Below, one piece after another: positions 1 to 7,651 of a DNA stretch of 23,138 nt. The stretch is from assembly GCA_031264715.1 (NCBI GenBank), contig JAISDP010000087.1, positions 1 through 23,138 on the forward strand. Direction: 5' to 3'. The notes beneath the pieces were generated by a model. It was not told the DNA's origin and searched no databases. It worked only from the letters and a program-made list of their open reading frames with translations. Source of the DNA: Bacteroidales bacterium. GTDB lineage: Bacteria; Bacteroidota; Bacteroidia; Bacteroidales; UBA4181. The position numbers and the translations under genes were made by a program. How positions within the stretch are numbered: position 1 is the stretch's first letter; each line of letters begins with the position of its first letter.

Positions 1-31
1 ACGTAGCGTTGCGTTGTGCCTCGACGTAGTG

Positions 32-52
32 TTGCGTCGCATCGCGACGCAA
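32..52. repeat. GC-rich perfect hairpin downstream of dsbD
   Basis: A 9-bp perfect inverted repeat (TTGCGTCGC / GCGACGCAA) with a 3-base centre lies about 30 bases beyond the dsbD stop codon. It could slow or end dsbD transcription, but no T-run follows on the minus strand, so it is not a typical intrinsic terminator. Just to its left a 14-base motif (ACGTAG, then C or T, then GTTGCGT) occurs twice, at 1-14 and 24-37. The window edge hides whether this is a longer repeat array. Confidence 0.45.
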
Positions 53-84
53 ATGTTATGGAACGTTATGCTATAATCCCAACC

Positions 85-2211
85 TCAAAACTTCTCCAGC
101 CCTGTCTTCAGCCAATCTCTAAATTCTTCCGCGTTTGATGTATACCCCTTGCCGATGGTTTCGCCGCTGGTATTAAGGATGGCGTGATATGGGAAAGCAT
201 TTACCCTGTAGCGGGTTATTTCCAGGTCGGCGTTTTTCTGCCCCATCGTTTTCTTTACTTTCCCGTCGAAGGTCGAAATGATCCGTTCGTTTTCGGGTAG
301 CAACGCGGTATCGTCGGTATACAGGGCCAGGAGTATGAAACGGTCATTCATCAGGCGAAGCGCTTCCGGGTCGGGCCAGACGGTAGCTTCCATCTCGCGA
401 CACTTGGCGCAGGCGTGGCTCTTGAAAATCATCAACACCGGTTTGTTCTTTTCCCTGGCGCATGCAACAGCTTCGTCATAATCGAAATAACCCTGTAACC
501 CGTGCGGCCAACTGAGGTTGGCATGGTCGCTGTATTTGGGAACGCCGCACAGATGATCGGGCGCCTGGGTAAGCATGGCCTGCGACGAAACGCCGACACG
601 GTTGTTTCCGGCAACGGGCAACATGCCGGCAACGGCATTCAGCGGTGCGCCGAGCAACCCTGTGAACAGGTACAATGCAAATACGAAACTGGCCGTAGCA
701 ATAAGCAGGCGTGTTACTCCCAGATGGCGCACCTCGCTGTCGTGGGCGAATTGCATCCTGCCCAACAGGTAGTAGCCGGTAAGCGCGAAAAGCACAATCC
801 AGATACAGAGGAAAACGTCGCGGGTAATGATGTCCCAGCCGAGGCCCCTGTCGGTATACGAGAGGAAATATAATGCAAACGCCAGCATGATGAAGGCAAA
901 TACGATCTTTATGGAATTCATCCAGCCGCCGGATTTGGGCAGTTTCTTCATCAGCGAAGGGAAGAAGGCCAGGAGCGTGAAGGGCAGCGCAAAAGCCAAC
1001 CCGAAGCCAAACATGCCCATAATTGGCTTCATGGCCAGTCCCTGTGTGGAAGCTACCAGGATGCCGCCAACAAATGGACCTGTACATGAGAATGAAATAA
1101 CCACCAGCGCCAGCGCCATAAAAAATGCGGAAATATAACCGCCTTTGTCGGCTTTCCGGTCTATTTTATTTGCCAGCGAACCGGGGAGCGTGATCTCATA
1201 CAACCCGAAAAACGACAGCGCAAATGCAATAAATATCGCTGCAAAAATCAGGTTGGTGAGCCAGTGCGCCACAAGTACATTAATCATGTCGGCCCGCTTG
1301 GTGAGCGCCACGATAACGCCTGCCAACGTGTATATCAATATAATGGATAAACCGAAAATTAATGCCTTGATGATGCCTGCCGAACGTTTTTTCTCGTCGC
1401 GCATGAAGAAAGATACCGTCATCGGGATCATCGGGTAAACACATGGAGTGAGTACACCGCCAAAACCGGCCAATATCGCCATCAGGAAGAAACCCCACAG
1501 CGAAGAATCTCCATCGCTTGCAGGCGTTGCCGTATCCGGGGCAGAAAGGGGTGTAATTTCTGCTGCCGGCTGCGTGTTTTCAGGTGCGCTTTCGGCGGGA
1601 GCTTGCGTCAACGGGCTGCCTTCCACTTTCTCAAGAACAGGTATGTTTTCCGTTTTGGCATCGGCAGTAATCGGGGGATTTACCTTTATTTCAAAGTCGA
1701 CCTGTGTAGGTGGCAGACAGCTTTTGTCGTTGCAGCACATGTATTCCGCTTGTACCTTCACCACAAGACCTCCGGGCTCCAATATTTTGATCTTTTGCCG
1801 GAAAACAGCCATGTTATGGAATTTACCGATTTCCATGTTATTGAAAAAGGGATCGTTCTTTACTTCCGGTTTGGTCACCTGTTCCATGCCTCCCGCCAGT
1901 TCGAATGCCCGATTGGGCTCGAACTCGAAAGATGTGGGAACAGGTCCGCCTTCAGCTATATCAATGGCATACATTGACCAGCCCGATTCGATGGTAGCCG
2001 TGAATTTCAGGTCGGCGCCGGCAGCAGTCAGGTTTTCGACTGTCGACTGCCATTTTACCGGATCGTGGATCTGGGCTGAAAGAGGGGATAGCCGGAATAA
2101 CAGTAAAACAGGAAGGATAAGCCTTCCCGCTCCCCCCCCCATGCGGAGGAGGGAATGGAGCGCTAAACGCTTGTGCGAGGCTTCTCCAAATATCAATTTT
2201 TTTACCTTCAT
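85..2211 (-). CDS. dsbD: Thiol:disulfide interchange protein DsbD
   Basis: This inner-membrane reductase passes electrons from cytoplasmic thioredoxin to periplasmic disulfide partners. All three family modules are visible in its 708 residues. The N-terminal periplasmic domain (about 50-178) contains the Cys cluster CCNDKSC (159-165). The polytopic membrane domain (about 238-520) has its redox pair at Cys257 (LTPCVYP) and Cys376 (FSCTGPF). The C-terminal thioredoxin-like domain (about 570-708) carries Cys601-Ala-Lys-Cys604. A Pro/Ala/Thr-rich linker (about 195-235) joins the first two. It lies 60 bp downstream of rng on the same strand and may be cotranscribed with it. The odd part is the N-terminus: the hydrophobic signal segment (about 31-46, ending SAQ) is preceded by some 24 unexpected residues encoded by a palindrome-bounded segment with nine consecutive G (see findings). 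The start at 2211 is the only ATG that keeps the natural MKVKKLIF beginning. An internal ATG at codon 24 is the alternative. Confidence 0.95.
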   Translation of the reverse strand: MKVKKLIFGEASHKRLALHSLLRMGGGAGRLILPVLLLFRLSPLSAQIHDPVKWQSTVENLTAAGADLKFTATIESGWSMYAIDIAEGGPVPTSFEFEPNRAFELAGGMEQVTKPEVKNDPFFNNMEIGKFHNMAVFRQKIKILEPGGLVVKVQAEYMCCNDKSCLPPTQVDFEIKVNPPITADAKTENIPVLEKVEGSPLTQAPAESAPENTQPAAEITPLSAPDTATPASDGDSSLWGFFLMAILAGFGGVLTPCVYPMIPMTVSFFMRDEKKRSAGIIKALIFGLSIILIYTLAGVIVALTKRADMINVLVAHWLTNLIFAAIFIAFALSFFGLYEITLPGSLANKIDRKADKGGYISAFFMALALVVISFSCTGPFVGGILVASTQGLAMKPIMGMFGFGLAFALPFTLLAFFPSLMKKLPKSGGWMNSIKIVFAFIMLAFALYFLSYTDRGLGWDIITRDVFLCIWIVLFALTGYYLLGRMQFAHDSEVRHLGVTRLLIATASFVFALYLFTGLLGAPLNAVAGMLPVAGNNRVGVSSQAMLTQAPDHLCGVPKYSDHANLSWPHGLQGYFDYDEAVACAREKNKPVLMIFKSHACAKCREMEATVWPDPEALRLMNDRFILLALYTDDTALLPENERIISTFDGKVKKTMGQKNADLEITRYRVNAFPYHAILNTSGETIGKGYTSNAEEFRDWLKTGLEKF
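2115..2187 (-). repeat. In-frame palindrome-bounded insertion with G9 tract in dsbD
   Basis: This 73-bp segment is bounded by GGAGAAGCCT and AGGCTTATCC (minus strand), which are inverted copies with one mismatch. It encodes about 24 residues between the start of DsbD and its hydrophobic signal core. It contains nine G in a row (2132-2140 as C on the plus strand) directly overlapping an internal ATG. The reading frame stays open. I infer an inserted small palindromic element, or a slippage-prone tract. Confidence 0.45.
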
Positions 2212-2271
2212 TACGATGATGTCTTAAACCCGAATATGCCGCTTGGTTAAGCCGGACTTGAGCACATGCTT

Positions 2272-3822
2272 CTATCGGATGATCTCTTCCCCGTCCTTAT
2301 TGAAAAACTTCGACTCGAAGAACGAAAGCGATGAATCCTGTATGATCTTCATGCTGCAATGCAATTTCTTAGCCCACTTCCAACGGAGCGAAAACAGTCC
2401 TTTGGTGAGGTATGCAGCAATATACGGGTGAACCCGCACTGTGATGTGCTTTAACCTGTCCTGTTCAATCACATACGAGAGGTGATTAAATAATTCATCG
2501 TCGAACAGGATGCTGGGTACAATTTCGCCGCTTCCTTTGCATACCGGACATTTTTCTACTGCCTGTTCGTTCAGCTCGGGGCGTACACGCTGACGGGTGA
2601 TTTGCATCAAGCCGAATTTGCTTACAGGCAAGATATTGTGCTTGGCGCGATCATCGGACATCGCCTCCTTCATCTTCTCGTGCAGCTTTTGGCGATGTTC
2701 AACCGTGTACATGTCAATGAAGTCGATCACGATAATGCCGCCCATATCACGCAAGCGCAATTGCTGTGCAATATGTTGTGCTGCGACCAGGTTTACTTCC
2801 AGTGCGTTTGTTTCCTGGTCGTTACCGAGCTTGGTACGATTACCGCTATTGACGTCAATGACGTGCAATGCTTCGGTATGCTCAATGATCAGGTAGGCGC
2901 CGTTACGGATGGAAACCGTTTTTCCGAATAGCGCTTTGATCTGCTTGTTGATGCCGAACCGTTCGAGGATGGGAACCCCGCCTCTTACTAATTTGAGGAT
3001 TTTCTCGGTTTCGGGCGCTATGGAAGCAATGTACTCCCTGATTTGCGAATAATACTTCTCATCATTCACATAGATATTCGAGAACGTTCCGTTGAGCAGG
3101 TCCCGGAGAATGGTGGATGTGCGGTTCATCTCCCCCAGGAAAAGCTTGGGCGGCTTGGCGTCTCTCAGTTCTTCGAATGCACCTTCCCATTTCCGCACCA
3201 GCTCATGCAACTCCTCCTCCAGCGTTTCGGACGATTTTCCTTCGGCCACTGTTCGGATGATGACCCCGTAATGCTTTGGCTTGATGCTCTGTATCAGCAT
3301 ACGCAAACGCTTCTTTTCGTCGGACGACGAAATTTTCTGCGATATGGAAACTTTATCCGAAAAGGGGATCAATACGATATTGCGTCCTGCGATGGATATT
3401 TCGGAACTCAAGCGCGGCCCTTTGGTTGAAATAGGCTCCTTGGCCACCTGCACCAGGATCGATTGCCCGACTCTGAGCGTGTCGGCGATTTTGCCTTTCT
3501 TGTCAATATCCGGTTCGGGCTTGAACCGCTGCATGGAGGTCGCTTTTCCTTTGCGCTGGATAGCCGTTTCCAGATATTTCTGCAATGTTTGTACCTGTGG
3601 GCCCAGATCAAGATAGTGCAAAAATGCATCTTTTTCGTAGCCAACATCTACAAATACAGCATTCAATCCGGGCATAATTTTTTTTACTTTACCCAGATAA
3701 ATGTCACCCACCGAAAATTGTAGATTGCTTTTCTCCTTGCTCAGTTCAACTAACTGCTTGTCTTTTACATGCGCAATGACAATTTCGGATGGGGTTACGT
3801 CAATGATTATTTCGTTACCCAC
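2272..3822 (-). CDS. rng: Ribonuclease G (RNase E/G family)
   Basis: An endoribonuclease of the RNase E/G family, which processes rRNA precursors and starts mRNA decay in the cytoplasm. The 516-residue protein has the RNase G layout. An N-terminal segment (MGNEIIIDVT) is followed by an S1 RNA-binding domain (about 36-130, with GDIYLGKV and GLNAVFVDVG). The catalytic domain has metal-binding acidic residues in VIDVNSGN (Asp323) and GGIIVIDFIDM (Asp367, Asp370). A zinc-link CPVCKGSG follows (Cys425 and Cys428). The long C-terminal scaffold of RNase E is absent, so RNase G is the better name. The ATG at 3822 gives the expected N-terminus. The gene is separated by about 200 bp and a terminator hairpin from the small ribosomal-protein gene upstream. 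I could not point to a clear promoter for it. Confidence 0.96.
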   Translation of the reverse strand: MGNEIIIDVTPSEIVIAHVKDKQLVELSKEKSNLQFSVGDIYLGKVKKIMPGLNAVFVDVGYEKDAFLHYLDLGPQVQTLQKYLETAIQRKGKATSMQRFKPEPDIDKKGKIADTLRVGQSILVQVAKEPISTKGPRLSSEISIAGRNIVLIPFSDKVSISQKISSSDEKKRLRMLIQSIKPKHYGVIIRTVAEGKSSETLEEELHELVRKWEGAFEELRDAKPPKLFLGEMNRTSTILRDLLNGTFSNIYVNDEKYYSQIREYIASIAPETEKILKLVRGGVPILERFGINKQIKALFGKTVSIRNGAYLIIEHTEALHVIDVNSGNRTKLGNDQETNALEVNLVAAQHIAQQLRLRDMGGIIVIDFIDMYTVEHRQKLHEKMKEAMSDDRAKHNILPVSKFGLMQITRQRVRPELNEQAVEKCPVCKGSGEIVPSILFDDELFNHLSYVIEQDRLKHITVRVHPYIAAYLTKGLFSLRWKWAKKLHCSMKIIQDSSLSFFESKFFNKDGEEIIR

Positions 3823-3961
3823 AACCCATTCATTAAAATAATTAGGGAAGTTATTGTATTTCGTGTATTATTTATTATAATCTTTTTGCTTCTGCCTGTA
3901 AACTCCGCGATAGTTGCGGATTAGTGTTAAATGGGACAATAAATAATACTTAAAGGAAAGA

Positions 3962-3995
3962 AACCTAAAATTTTCGGTTAGGAAAATTTTAGGTT
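3962..3995 (-). terminator. Intrinsic terminator after HU / small ribosomal protein genes
   Basis: A perfect 14-bp stem (AACCTAAAATTTTC / GAAAATTTTAGGTT) encloses a 6-base loop. On the minus strand it is followed by the T-rich stretch TCTTTCCTTT. It lies about 30 bases beyond the stop of the 29-codon gene at 4027-4116, so it should end the HU transcript before rng. The stem is AT-rich and may also work on the plus strand, but no gene points that way here. Confidence 0.75.
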
Positions 3996-4026
3996 CTTCA
4001 ATAACTAACACAACATTAAATATTGA

Positions 4027-4116
4027 TTATTTCTTTTTGTGCCTATTCTTTCTCAAGCGTTTCTTACGCTTGTGGGTTGCCATTTTATGTCTTTTTCTTT
4101 TCTTTCCGCTTGGCAT
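4027..4116 (-). CDS. Small basic ribosomal protein, AURKAIP1/COX24 family (29 aa)
   Basis: A 29-codon gene read from the ATG at 4116. The product begins MPSGKKRKRHKMATHK and ends NRHKKK, and more than half its residues are Lys, Arg or His. From memory this matches a short, strongly conserved Bacteroidota protein annotated as AURKAIP1/COX24-domain, a relative of the mitochondrial small-subunit protein mS38 and of actinobacterial bS22. It would sit on rRNA. It is 40 bp downstream of HU and followed by a hairpin terminator, so the two genes probably form one transcript. Its size makes it easy for gene callers to miss. The identification rests on sequence recall and on the HU / small gene / rng order I associate with this phylum. 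Confidence 0.88.
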   Translation of the reverse strand: MPSGKKRKRHKMATHKRKKRLRKNRHKKK

Positions 4117-4156
4117 TGGTTCTACTTTTTATCCAAATTGGTTCACACCAACTTTT

Positions 4157-4441
4157 TTATTTAACATTACTTTTTACTTTTCCGACAAATGTTTTAGCCG
4201 GTTTGAAAGCCGGGATACTATGTGCCGGGATAATAATAGTTGTGTTTTTGGAAATGTTCCGGGCTGTCTTTTGAGCTCTTTCTTTAACAATGAAACTTCC
4301 GAACCCTCTTAAATATACATTCTGGTCTTTAGCCAGCGATCCTTTTACGCTTTCCATGAAAGCTTCTACTGTTTTCTGAACAGTAACTTTTTCTATTCCA
4401 GTGCTTTTGGAAATCTCATTTACAATATCTGCCTTTGTCAT
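4157..4441 (-). CDS. HU/IHF-family DNA-binding protein
   Basis: A nucleoid protein that bends DNA as a dimer. The 94 residues cover the whole fold: two N-terminal helices (MTKADIVNEISKSTG to about residue 38), the GFGSF turn (46-50), and the beta-arm from about 53 to 77 ending IPAFKPAK. The arm tip reads ARNISKNTT where most bacterial HU has RNPxTG, so the DNA-intercalating proline is replaced by Ile. I recall this as usual for Bacteroidota HU, so it is probably lineage-typical rather than a defect. It is transcribed away from mutY, from the promoter at 4492-4499, together with the 29-codon gene downstream. Confidence 0.94.
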   Translation of the reverse strand: MTKADIVNEISKSTGIEKVTVQKTVEAFMESVKGSLAKDQNVYLRGFGSFIVKERAQKTARNISKNTTIIIPAHSIPAFKPAKTFVGKVKSNVK

Positions 4442-4491
4442 GTCTTTAACTTTAACTGTTATTATTAATTAGGTTTTATATTTTCAGGGTG

Positions 4492-4499
4492 CAAATATA
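4492..4499 (-). promoter_or_regulatory. Bacteroidota-type -7 box for HU
   Basis: On the minus strand TATATTTG matches the Bacteroidota -7 consensus TAnnTTTG. It would start transcription near 4485, giving a leader of about 45 bases before the HU ATG. I did not see a convincing -33 box at the usual distance; the upstream DNA is very AT-rich. Confidence 0.6.
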
Positions 4500-4576
4500 T
4501 ATCTTTCTTATAGATTATTAAAATATAACACACATTTTTGTGTGATTTTTTTTGGATACTTGAAAATATATGTGAA

Positions 4577-5629
4577 ATGATTGGTCAAAAATTAATTGCC
4601 TGGTACGAAATCAATAAGCGAAATTTACCTTGGCGTGATACCGGATATCCTTACCTGATCTGGGTTTCGGAAGTTATCTTGCAACAGACGCGTGTTGTAC
4701 AGGGGTTGGATTATTACCACCGGTTCATTGATGCGTATCCTGATATTTTTTCGCTGGCTCGTGCCGATATCGACGAACTGTTGAAAATATGGCAGGGTTT
4801 GGGTTATTATTCGCGGGCACGCAACATGCACGCCGCTGCAAAACATATTGTGGATGTGTACGATGGAAAATTTCCGGCAACTTATAACGGGCTGATCACC
4901 ATCAAAGGTATCGGCGATTATACGGCATCGGCGATTGCTTCTATCGCTTTCGGACAGGCTGTTCCTGTTATCGATGGCAATGTGAACCGCGTGATTGCCC
5001 GGTTGTATGGTGTACAACAGCCCGTCAACAAACCTGCCGGACAGAAAAAGATTCGCATATACGCTGAAAAATTGATGGTTCGCGACATTCCGGGGATATA
5101 TAACCAAGCCATCATGGAGTTCGGCGCCCTGCAATGTATTCCACAAAACCCCAATTGCAATGGCTGTATTTTGAACCGCGTTTGTGTAGCTTACCGGGGT
5201 GGACTGGTAAATATGTTACCTATAAAAGAAAAGACTGCTAAAATTGTTACCCGGTATTTCCACTATCTGCATGTACGATTTGGCAACCGCACATTTATCC
5301 GGCGGCGTGCCGATGGCGATATCTGGACTGGCCTGTATGAATTTCCCATGATAGAAACCAGCGGGGAAATCGGGCCGGACGATCTGACCAGAATACCGGC
5401 CTGGCAATCGTACTTTGATGAACAAACACCGCTTGTAGAAGCTGTATCGGGAGAAATAACCCGCCGGTTAACGCACCGTATCCTGAAAATCCGGTTTTAC
5501 GAAATCGTTGTGGATAAACCTGTTTCGGGACAGAACCTTATCGAAATACCGGCCACAGATATTTGCCGTTACGCAGTGCCAAAAGTGATCGATAATTACC
5601 TGAAACACATAGAAACACAGGACACATAG
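4577..5629 (+). CDS. mutY: A/G-specific adenine DNA glycosylase MutY
   Basis: MutY removes adenine mispaired with 8-oxoguanine or G in base-excision repair. In this 350-residue protein the catalytic Glu32 lies in SEVILQQTRV, the helix-hairpin-helix is ITIKGIGDYTASAI (about 108-121), and the catalytic Asp133 is in VIDGNVNR. The 4Fe-4S cluster ligands follow the exact C-X6-C-X2-C-X5-C spacing (Cys187, Cys194, Cys197, Cys203). The C-terminal part (about 225-345) is the NUDIX-like domain that reads 8-oxoG. The frame is open from 4538, but the family N-terminus begins at MIGQKLIAWY, so ATG 4577 is preferred. A hairpin after the stop separates it from the convergent tannase gene. Confidence 0.96.
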   Translation: MIGQKLIAWYEINKRNLPWRDTGYPYLIWVSEVILQQTRVVQGLDYYHRFIDAYPDIFSLARADIDELLKIWQGLGYYSRARNMHAAAKHIVDVYDGKFPATYNGLITIKGIGDYTASAIASIAFGQAVPVIDGNVNRVIARLYGVQQPVNKPAGQKKIRIYAEKLMVRDIPGIYNQAIMEFGALQCIPQNPNCNGCILNRVCVAYRGGLVNMLPIKEKTAKIVTRYFHYLHVRFGNRTFIRRRADGDIWTGLYEFPMIETSGEIGPDDLTRIPAWQSYFDEQTPLVEAVSGEITRRLTHRILKIRFYEIVVDKPVSGQNLIEIPATDICRYAVPKVIDNYLKHIETQDT

Positions 5630-5635
5630 AATTTT

Positions 5636-5666
5636 AGCCTGTTGGGTTTTGAAAATCCGACAGGCT
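5636..5666 (+). terminator. Hairpin between convergent mutY and tannase genes
   Basis: A 10-bp stem (AGCCTGTTGG / CCGACAGGCT, with one G-T pair) and an 11-base loop lie 6 bases after the mutY stop. On the plus strand it is followed by TTAAGTTCCCC, a weak T-run. It probably ends mutY transcription and may also stop transcripts from the opposite side. Confidence 0.6.
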
Positions 5667-5693
5667 TTAAGTTCCCCTTTGTTGCCTGTGTTC

Positions 5694-7268
5694 CTATTTT
5701 GAATATCTCGGCGCCGGGATCATTACATTTCCCCGTTCGTGGTACGCACCCCGGTAACTTCCCGGTATTCTTGGTTTTTTTCCCTTAATGAGATGCGGGA
5801 ACAACGGATAGGGATAAACAGGCGTTTGGAATAGCATATCGCCATTGCCTTTGTATGCTGTAGTAATAATATGGTCAGGCACAATGCCTTTTTCGACCCA
5901 GCGGATCAATGCGATAAAGATGTTGTATTCGCCGGGTTCCGACAAGTCGGAGATATATTGCCCGATGCCACTTGCGCCCGGTCCGCCGCTGCAATGCCAC
6001 ATGCCCGGTACCACGAAGTAACGGAAAAACGCTTGTGTACTGTCCAAATCGCCTTGCGCCGCCACTACCCGTTCGTAATAATTGACCGCATCCTGGAAAG
6101 GCACCAGCGGATCGGCAGCGCCGGTGTACATCAGCAATTTGCCGCCCGCTGCCTTGAATGGTTTCAGATTGGGATCGTTGGCATTGAGAACGGGCGCAAG
6201 AACGGAATCGACACGCGTCATGTCTTTATTGAAATCGAATTTCATGGGATCAAAATTCAGTCCGAATACCCAACGGAACGGGTAAAACTGGTACGCGAAC
6301 CTTTTGTCCTGTTGATCAAGCAACCCCGAACCGGCCGATTCGCTGCCCAGGGGAATGGGCGTGTAGATGTACTCCCCTGTTACCGGATTGACCGGCCCGG
6401 AATAAATCTTCTCCAGGACATCTTTTTGCTCTTGTGTTAATGAATCCAATGTGTTGGGATCGAGGGCTGCCATACGGGGATCGGTCAGGAAATTGTCGCC
6501 TGAATAGCCGCCATCTTTGCCCACATTGTTTTTCAATACAGCCCGTGTAATGGAATTGACCTGCTGCCGCGTAAACTGATTACCGGGCTTCTCGTTAATT
6601 ACCCGGTAGTTCCACAGGAACATCGAGTGCAGGTGCGTGCGGTTGTTAGCGGGTGCACCGGCCAGGATACCGTTGTAATCCGCGGGATATCGCTGTGCTG
6701 TCATCAAAGCCTGCTGCCCGCCCGTGGAGCAGCCTATGAAGTACGAATATCGCGGCGGCCGCTGGTAGTATTTTTCGATCACGGCTTTGGCGGCCACCGT
6801 CATCTCGTGCGTGGCACGGTAACCAAAATCGGCCCATCGTTCGGGCTTGTTCACCAGGCTATCCACATGCGGCGAGGTGCCCATGTCGGTGTTAGCAACG
6901 GCATAACCATGCTTTACACCCGATGCCAGCACATCATAATTGATACGCCCGGCGCCGCCCCCGTTGCCTGTTCCTGCAAAACGCCCGTTCCACCAACCCT
7001 GCGGCAACCACACCTCGATGCGAATGTACGATTGCGGAGTTGGCCGCGAAACCAATGCCACCCGCACAAATGCAGGCAACCCTTCGATGCCGTTTATTTG
7101 CCCGGGAGGCGTATATTTACCTGCAGGAATCTGATCAACTGCCGTAATGGTTACCCCGGGCAGGTCCAGCCCTTCGATCCAGTCGCCGGGCTGTTGGGCG
7201 TCGGCAATAAAACAATAACCCTGAAACAAAGCCAGGAATAACAGGACGGGAAAAAACTTTGTCGTCAT
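5694..7268 (-). CDS. Secreted tannase/feruloyl esterase-family hydrolase
   Basis: An alpha/beta-hydrolase of the tannase/feruloyl esterase family, which cleaves ester bonds of gallic or ferulic acid in plant polyphenols and cell walls. The 524 residues start with a signal peptide (MTTKFFPVLLFLALF, cleavage likely after IADA). The family's CS-D-HC catalytic set is complete: Cys180-Ser181 in GCSTGGQQ, Asp386 in GAADPLVPF, and His425-Cys426 in MWHCSGGPGA. The paired Cys should form the disulfide that links Ser and His in this family. The GNGGGAG segment (about 101-107) probably forms the oxyanion region. The frame continues 8 codons upstream to a GTG at 7292, but that start sits inside the inverted-repeat element, so ATG 7268 is preferred. 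No related degradation genes adjoin it, and the exact ester substrate cannot be told from sequence. Confidence 0.88.
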   Translation of the reverse strand: MTTKFFPVLLFLALFQGYCFIADAQQPGDWIEGLDLPGVTITAVDQIPAGKYTPPGQINGIEGLPAFVRVALVSRPTPQSYIRIEVWLPQGWWNGRFAGTGNGGGAGRINYDVLASGVKHGYAVANTDMGTSPHVDSLVNKPERWADFGYRATHEMTVAAKAVIEKYYQRPPRYSYFIGCSTGGQQALMTAQRYPADYNGILAGAPANNRTHLHSMFLWNYRVINEKPGNQFTRQQVNSITRAVLKNNVGKDGGYSGDNFLTDPRMAALDPNTLDSLTQEQKDVLEKIYSGPVNPVTGEYIYTPIPLGSESAGSGLLDQQDKRFAYQFYPFRWVFGLNFDPMKFDFNKDMTRVDSVLAPVLNANDPNLKPFKAAGGKLLMYTGAADPLVPFQDAVNYYERVVAAQGDLDSTQAFFRYFVVPGMWHCSGGPGASGIGQYISDLSEPGEYNIFIALIRWVEKGIVPDHIITTAYKGNGDMLFQTPVYPYPLFPHLIKGKKPRIPGSYRGAYHERGNVMIPAPRYSK

Positions 7269-7291
7269 AAGTATCAATCTTGGTGGAGACA

Positions 7292-7413
7292 CTGTTCAAA
7301 AAGCCTTTTTCGAGCAGAATTGCAAATTCCGCTCAACGCTACCTTGCTGTAATATAAATGCTCATGTTCGGGCGAATTTGTAATTCAGCCGTAGCTGGCA
7401 GCTTTTTGAACAG
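7292..7413. mobile_element. Miniature inverted-repeat element with internal palindromes
   Basis: A 122-bp segment has perfect 13-bp terminal inverted repeats (CTGTTCAAAAAGC at 7292-7304 and its complement at 7401-7413) and no coding capacity. Inside lie two palindromes: 7312-7334 (GAGCAGAAT / ATTCCGCTC) and a weaker one at 7371-7389 (GGCGAAT / ATTCAGCC). The first belongs to the same family as palindromes near 21773 and 21995. It looks like a MITE or IS remnant just upstream of the tannase start. Target-site duplications were not evident. Confidence 0.55.
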
Positions 7414-7579
7414 CCTCCTGGATTTTTCAGCAACAAAGTAAATAAAAAAGTTTGAATTTATGACATCGTAATATTTCGAAGGTTCAAAAATGCAGCCCGG
7501 CACAAGTCGGGAAAGGAACAAATGCTTTTACAAAACAGAACCTTTAACAGTTAACAGTTGTTAATATATTTGATTTTTC

Positions 7580-7611
7580 TTGAACATTGGCGTAGAAATT
7601 GTTTATTTTTG
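7580..7611 (+). promoter_or_regulatory. Promoter for the AsmA-like gene
   Basis: A -7 box TATTTTTG (7604-7611) fits the Bacteroidota consensus TAnnTTTG, with a TTG (7580-7582) about 21 bases upstream as a -33 box. Transcription would begin near 7618, leaving a leader of roughly 35 bases. A run of overlapping AACAGTT/GTTAA motifs (7547-7563) lies just upstream and could be an operator, but this is only a guess. The rest of 7414-7579 shows nothing else. Confidence 0.6.
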
Positions 7612-7651
7612 CATACATTTTGTGATTCATCAAAAGTAAAAACATATTTCC

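Noticed and set aside
1448..2227. 259-codon plus-strand open frame over the 5' part of dsbD
   Set aside because: It is antisense to the conserved DsbD N-terminal domain with no start context or family features.
4023..4312. Overlapping plus-strand frames over HU and the small ribosomal gene
   Set aside because: They are Phe/Leu-rich shadows of Lys-rich minus-strand genes.
4538..4576. Upstream start for mutY adding 13 residues
   Set aside because: The family N-terminus begins at ATG 4577, and the upstream part is AT-rich promoter-like DNA.
7269..7292. Upstream GTG start for the tannase gene
   Set aside because: It lies at the edge of the inverted-repeat element and adds residues before a normal signal peptide that starts at ATG 7268.
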